DNA of 64,000 nucleotides from JADJPO01 sp963724535. GTDB taxonomy: Bacteria > Actinomycetota > Actinomycetes > Actinomycetales > Kineosporiaceae. How positions within the stretch are numbered: position 1 is the first letter of the stretch; each line of letters starts with the position of its first letter. Under the pieces are notes generated by a model. It saw only the letters and a list, made by a program, of their open reading frames with translations, ran no database searches and was not told where the DNA came from. The DNA lies in contig CAVRVD010000014.1 in assembly GCA_963724535.1 (NCBI GenBank), positions 463,910 to 527,909 on the forward strand. Reading direction: 5' to 3'. Shown piece by piece: positions 62,214-64,000 of the stretch. A program made the translations under genes and the position numbers.

Positions 62214-63061
62214 CCACGACCACGTCCACGCCGGTGGGGGGCTGGGACCGGCGCCGGCTGCTGGCGTTCCTCGCCGTCATCGTCGTGGTGGGGGTGCTGC
62301 TGCTGGCCGGCCTCGGGTACGCCGTCCACCTGGCCTGGACCGCCGCCGCGACGCCGACAGTCGCGTCTGTCACGGATCGGCCCGGTGGCGAAGGCGGCGC
62401 TACGCAGTCGTCGGGGCCGGTGTGGCCGGTATCGGGGCCGGCTCGCCGGGACGCGATCGCAGCGGCACCGATGCTGGCCGTCGACCCGGCCGCGGCCCGC
62501 CCGACGGGCCCGGCCCCCCGGCCCGCGCCGGCGATCACCGTCCCGGCCGCGACCCGTCCCGGGGCGGCGGGCGTGGCGTCCGGGTTCCCGCACACCCCCG
62601 GGGGTGCGGTCGGGCAGCTGGCCGCGATCACGGTCACCGTCCTCGGCGAGATGAGCATCGCCCGGGCCGGTGAGGTGTACCAGGCGTGGGCACTGCCCGG
62701 CGGGGTGGGCGCCCCGGCGTGGGAGCTCACGCGCAGCGTGCAGGTCTTCTTGACCGCGGCGGGGCAGGGCCCGGTCAAGGACCTGACCACGGTGGTGAGG
62801 GTCCGCCCGGTCGCCGCCCAGGTCAAAGGGGTCGACGGGCCGGACTGGACGCTGGCGTGTGTGCTGCTGGACGTCGAGGCCACTATCGCCGCCCGGGCCC
62901 GGATCGGGTACGGGCACTGCGAGCGGATGCAGTGGACCGGCGAGGCGTGGCGGATCGCCGGCGGTGCGGCGCCGGCCCGGGCCCCGTCGACGTGGCCCGG
63001 CAGCCCGGCCGCACTCCGGGCGGGGTGGCGGACCTGGGTCCCCGCGGGTGGGGAGGGCTGA
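62210..63061 (+). CDS. single-pass membrane protein of the transfer locus
   Basis: A 283-aa protein: short cytoplasmic start, one membrane helix (LLAFLAVIVVVGVLLLAGLG, about residues 16-38), a Pro/Ala linker, then a globular domain (ITVTVLGEMSIARAGEVYQA, TRSVQVFLTAAGQGPVKDLT) ending WTLACVLLDVEATIAARARI. The plan is that of VirB8/TcpC-like periplasmic-face components, though sequence identity to them is not evident. Overlaps the preceding stop by 4 nt. Confidence 0.6.
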   Translation: MTTTTSTPVGGWDRRRLLAFLAVIVVVGVLLLAGLGYAVHLAWTAAATPTVASVTDRPGGEGGATQSSGPVWPVSGPARRDAIAAAPMLAVDPAAARPTGPAPRPAPAITVPAATRPGAAGVASGFPHTPGGAVGQLAAITVTVLGEMSIARAGEVYQAWALPGGVGAPAWELTRSVQVFLTAAGQGPVKDLTTVVRVRPVAAQVKGVDGPDWTLACVLLDVEATIAARARIGYGHCERMQWTGEAWRIAGGAAPARAPSTWPGSPAALRAGWRTWVPAGGEG

Positions 63062-63064
63062 GCC

Positions 63065-64000
63065 GTGCCGGCCGACGCGTGGTATGACACGGTGAACCCG
63101 TTTGGCTACCTGGCCGGGACGGCCGCCAAGGTCGTCGCCGATGGGTGGACCGCGGCGATGCTGGGGTTGTGGCACGCCGGCCTGTTCGCGTTGCGGATGG
63201 TGCTGGGGATCATGGACGCGTTCCTGACCCCCGACCTGGGTGAGGGCGGGCCCGGGGCGGGCCTGTACGCGACGACGTTCTGGATCGCCGGGACCCTCGC
63301 GACGATCATGGGGATGGTCCAGCTCGGCACCGCGCTGCTCCGCCGGGACGGACGGGCGCTGGGGGAGCTGTTCCTCGGCCTGGCCCAGTTCGCGGTGGTG
63401 TGGGCGGCGTGGGTCGTCTACGCCGTCGCGGTGGTGGCGGCCTGCTCGGGCCTGACCGAGGCGTTGATGGCCTCGCTCCTGAAGGTGACCTCGTGGTCGG
63501 CGTGGCAGCCCTGGGCCGCCTTCTCGGTCTCCGACATCACCGACGCGACCGTGGCCACCGTCCTGGGTCTGCTCGGGTTGGTGTTGTGGTTGGCCGCGAT
63601 CGGGCATCTGCTGGTCCTGCTGACCCGGGCCGGGTCGCTGATGGTGCTGGCGGCCACCACCCCGATCTGCGCGGCCGGGCTGCTGTCCCAGGTCGGGCGG
63701 GGCTGGTTCTTCACCTCGCTGCGCTGGTTCCACTGCGCCGCGCTGACCCCCCCACTGATGGTGCTGGTCCTCGGGGTCGGGGTGCAGATGACCACCGGCG
63801 TCGCCACCGGCCAGGCCGCCGGGGCGCAGGCCGCGGTCGGTACCGCCCTGCCCGGCGTCGTCCTGATCGTGATCAGCGTGGCGTCCCCGCTGGCCCTGTT
63901 CAAACTGCTCGCGTTCATCGACCCGCACACCGGCTCCGGCGCCGCGCTGCGGGTCGGCCTCGCCGCCGCCGGCGGCGTCCAAGGCCTCCTCGCCGGGACC
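63065..64000 (+). CDS. polytopic membrane protein, VirB6/TrbL-like (runs off the window)
   Basis: Open from GTG 63065 (GGGGAGGG 8 nt upstream) to the window edge, 312 codons without a stop. At least five hydrophobic segments, for example FWIAGTLATIMGMVQLGTAL, FAVVWAAWVVYAVAVVAA, VLGLLGLVLWLAAIGHLLVL and LMVLAAT; it also reads TSLRWFHCAALTPPLMVLVL and GVVLIVISVASPLALFKLLA. TrbL/VirB6-type channel proteins have this layout and this position after a VirB8-like gene. The C-terminus is missing. Confidence 0.7.
   Translation, partial: MPADAWYDTVNPFGYLAGTAAKVVADGWTAAMLGLWHAGLFALRMVLGIMDAFLTPDLGEGGPGAGLYATTFWIAGTLATIMGMVQLGTALLRRDGRALGELFLGLAQFAVVWAAWVVYAVAVVAACSGLTEALMASLLKVTSWSAWQPWAAFSVSDITDATVATVLGLLGLVLWLAAIGHLLVLLTRAGSLMVLAATTPICAAGLLSQVGRGWFFTSLRWFHCAALTPPLMVLVLGVGVQMTTGVATGQAAGAQAAVGTALPGVVLIVISVASPLALFKLLAFIDPHTGSGAALRVGLAAAGGVQGLLAGT

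Noticed and set aside
61895..63982. 695-aa open frame on the minus strand opposite the transfer genes
   Set aside because: Composition is Arg/Gly/Pro/His-rich without any domain; the plus strand holds membrane proteins with overlapping starts and stops. It is a high-GC shadow.

Overview
The window is very GC-rich, with GTG starts, many 4-nt ATGA/GTGA gene overlaps, an Lsr2-like DNA-binding tail, a deazaflavin (F420)-type nitroreductase and IS families common in actinobacteria. It reads as a chromosomal segment of a high-GC actinomycete carrying a large accessory island. The genus cannot be fixed from this sequence.

Layout. 0.1-5.6 kb is ordinary chromosome: DUF385 nitroreductase-like protein, VOC protein, ERCC4 nuclease, single-domain response regulator, an ER-type signal peptidase with three decayed secreted-protein genes, and a Rieske protein. 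At 5.65 kb lies the 3' half of a tRNA-Lys gene whose 5' half is missing, the expected scar of an integrative element. I read it as the left edge of an island that continues past the right end of the window. 6.9-21.9 kb is the centrepiece: a four-gene operon (CHAT, coiled-coil CHAT, caspase, TPR-CHAT), a convergent 2010-aa CHAT protein and the 49-codon stump of a second caspase. All five proteases keep their His/Cys dyads, and no NTPase or regulator is encoded among them. 22-24.7 kb holds a frameshifted PIN protein, a frameshifted unknown gene and an XRE/ImmA protein with a damaged metal site, truncated by insertion sequences. 24.7-30.5 kb is IS630, IS110, a frameshifted PD-(D/E)XK nuclease-like gene and an ISKra4 element. 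30.9-34.4 kb is a KAP P-loop NTPase. 36-43.5 kb carries small enzyme genes (RibD-like reductase, two GNATs, PNPOx-like, alpha/beta hydrolase, DinB, nitroreductase, methyltransferase, ASCH). 43.5-53.5 kb is one IS110 copy split at two places by two related Tn554-like paired-recombinase elements. 53.6-55.5 kb is a second ISKra4, followed by a secreted M23/ricin-lectin hydrolase and an FAH/metallo-hydrolase pair. From 59.9 kb to the end runs a tightly overlapping set of membrane and ATPase genes resembling a conjugation (type IV secretion-like) locus, open at the right edge.

How it fits together. Most material right of 5.65 kb looks like a mobile, defence-rich island. The protease cluster, PIN, XRE/ImmA, PD-(D/E)XK and KAP genes are all of types seen in conflict systems. 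The IS elements record a datable nesting history: an IS110 probably cut the ImmA gene, an IS630 then landed on that junction, and two Tn554-like elements entered a second IS110. IS110 ends lie next to a dispersed REP-like palindrome. Several accessory genes carry single-base frameshifts, so either the island is decaying or the assembly contains indels.
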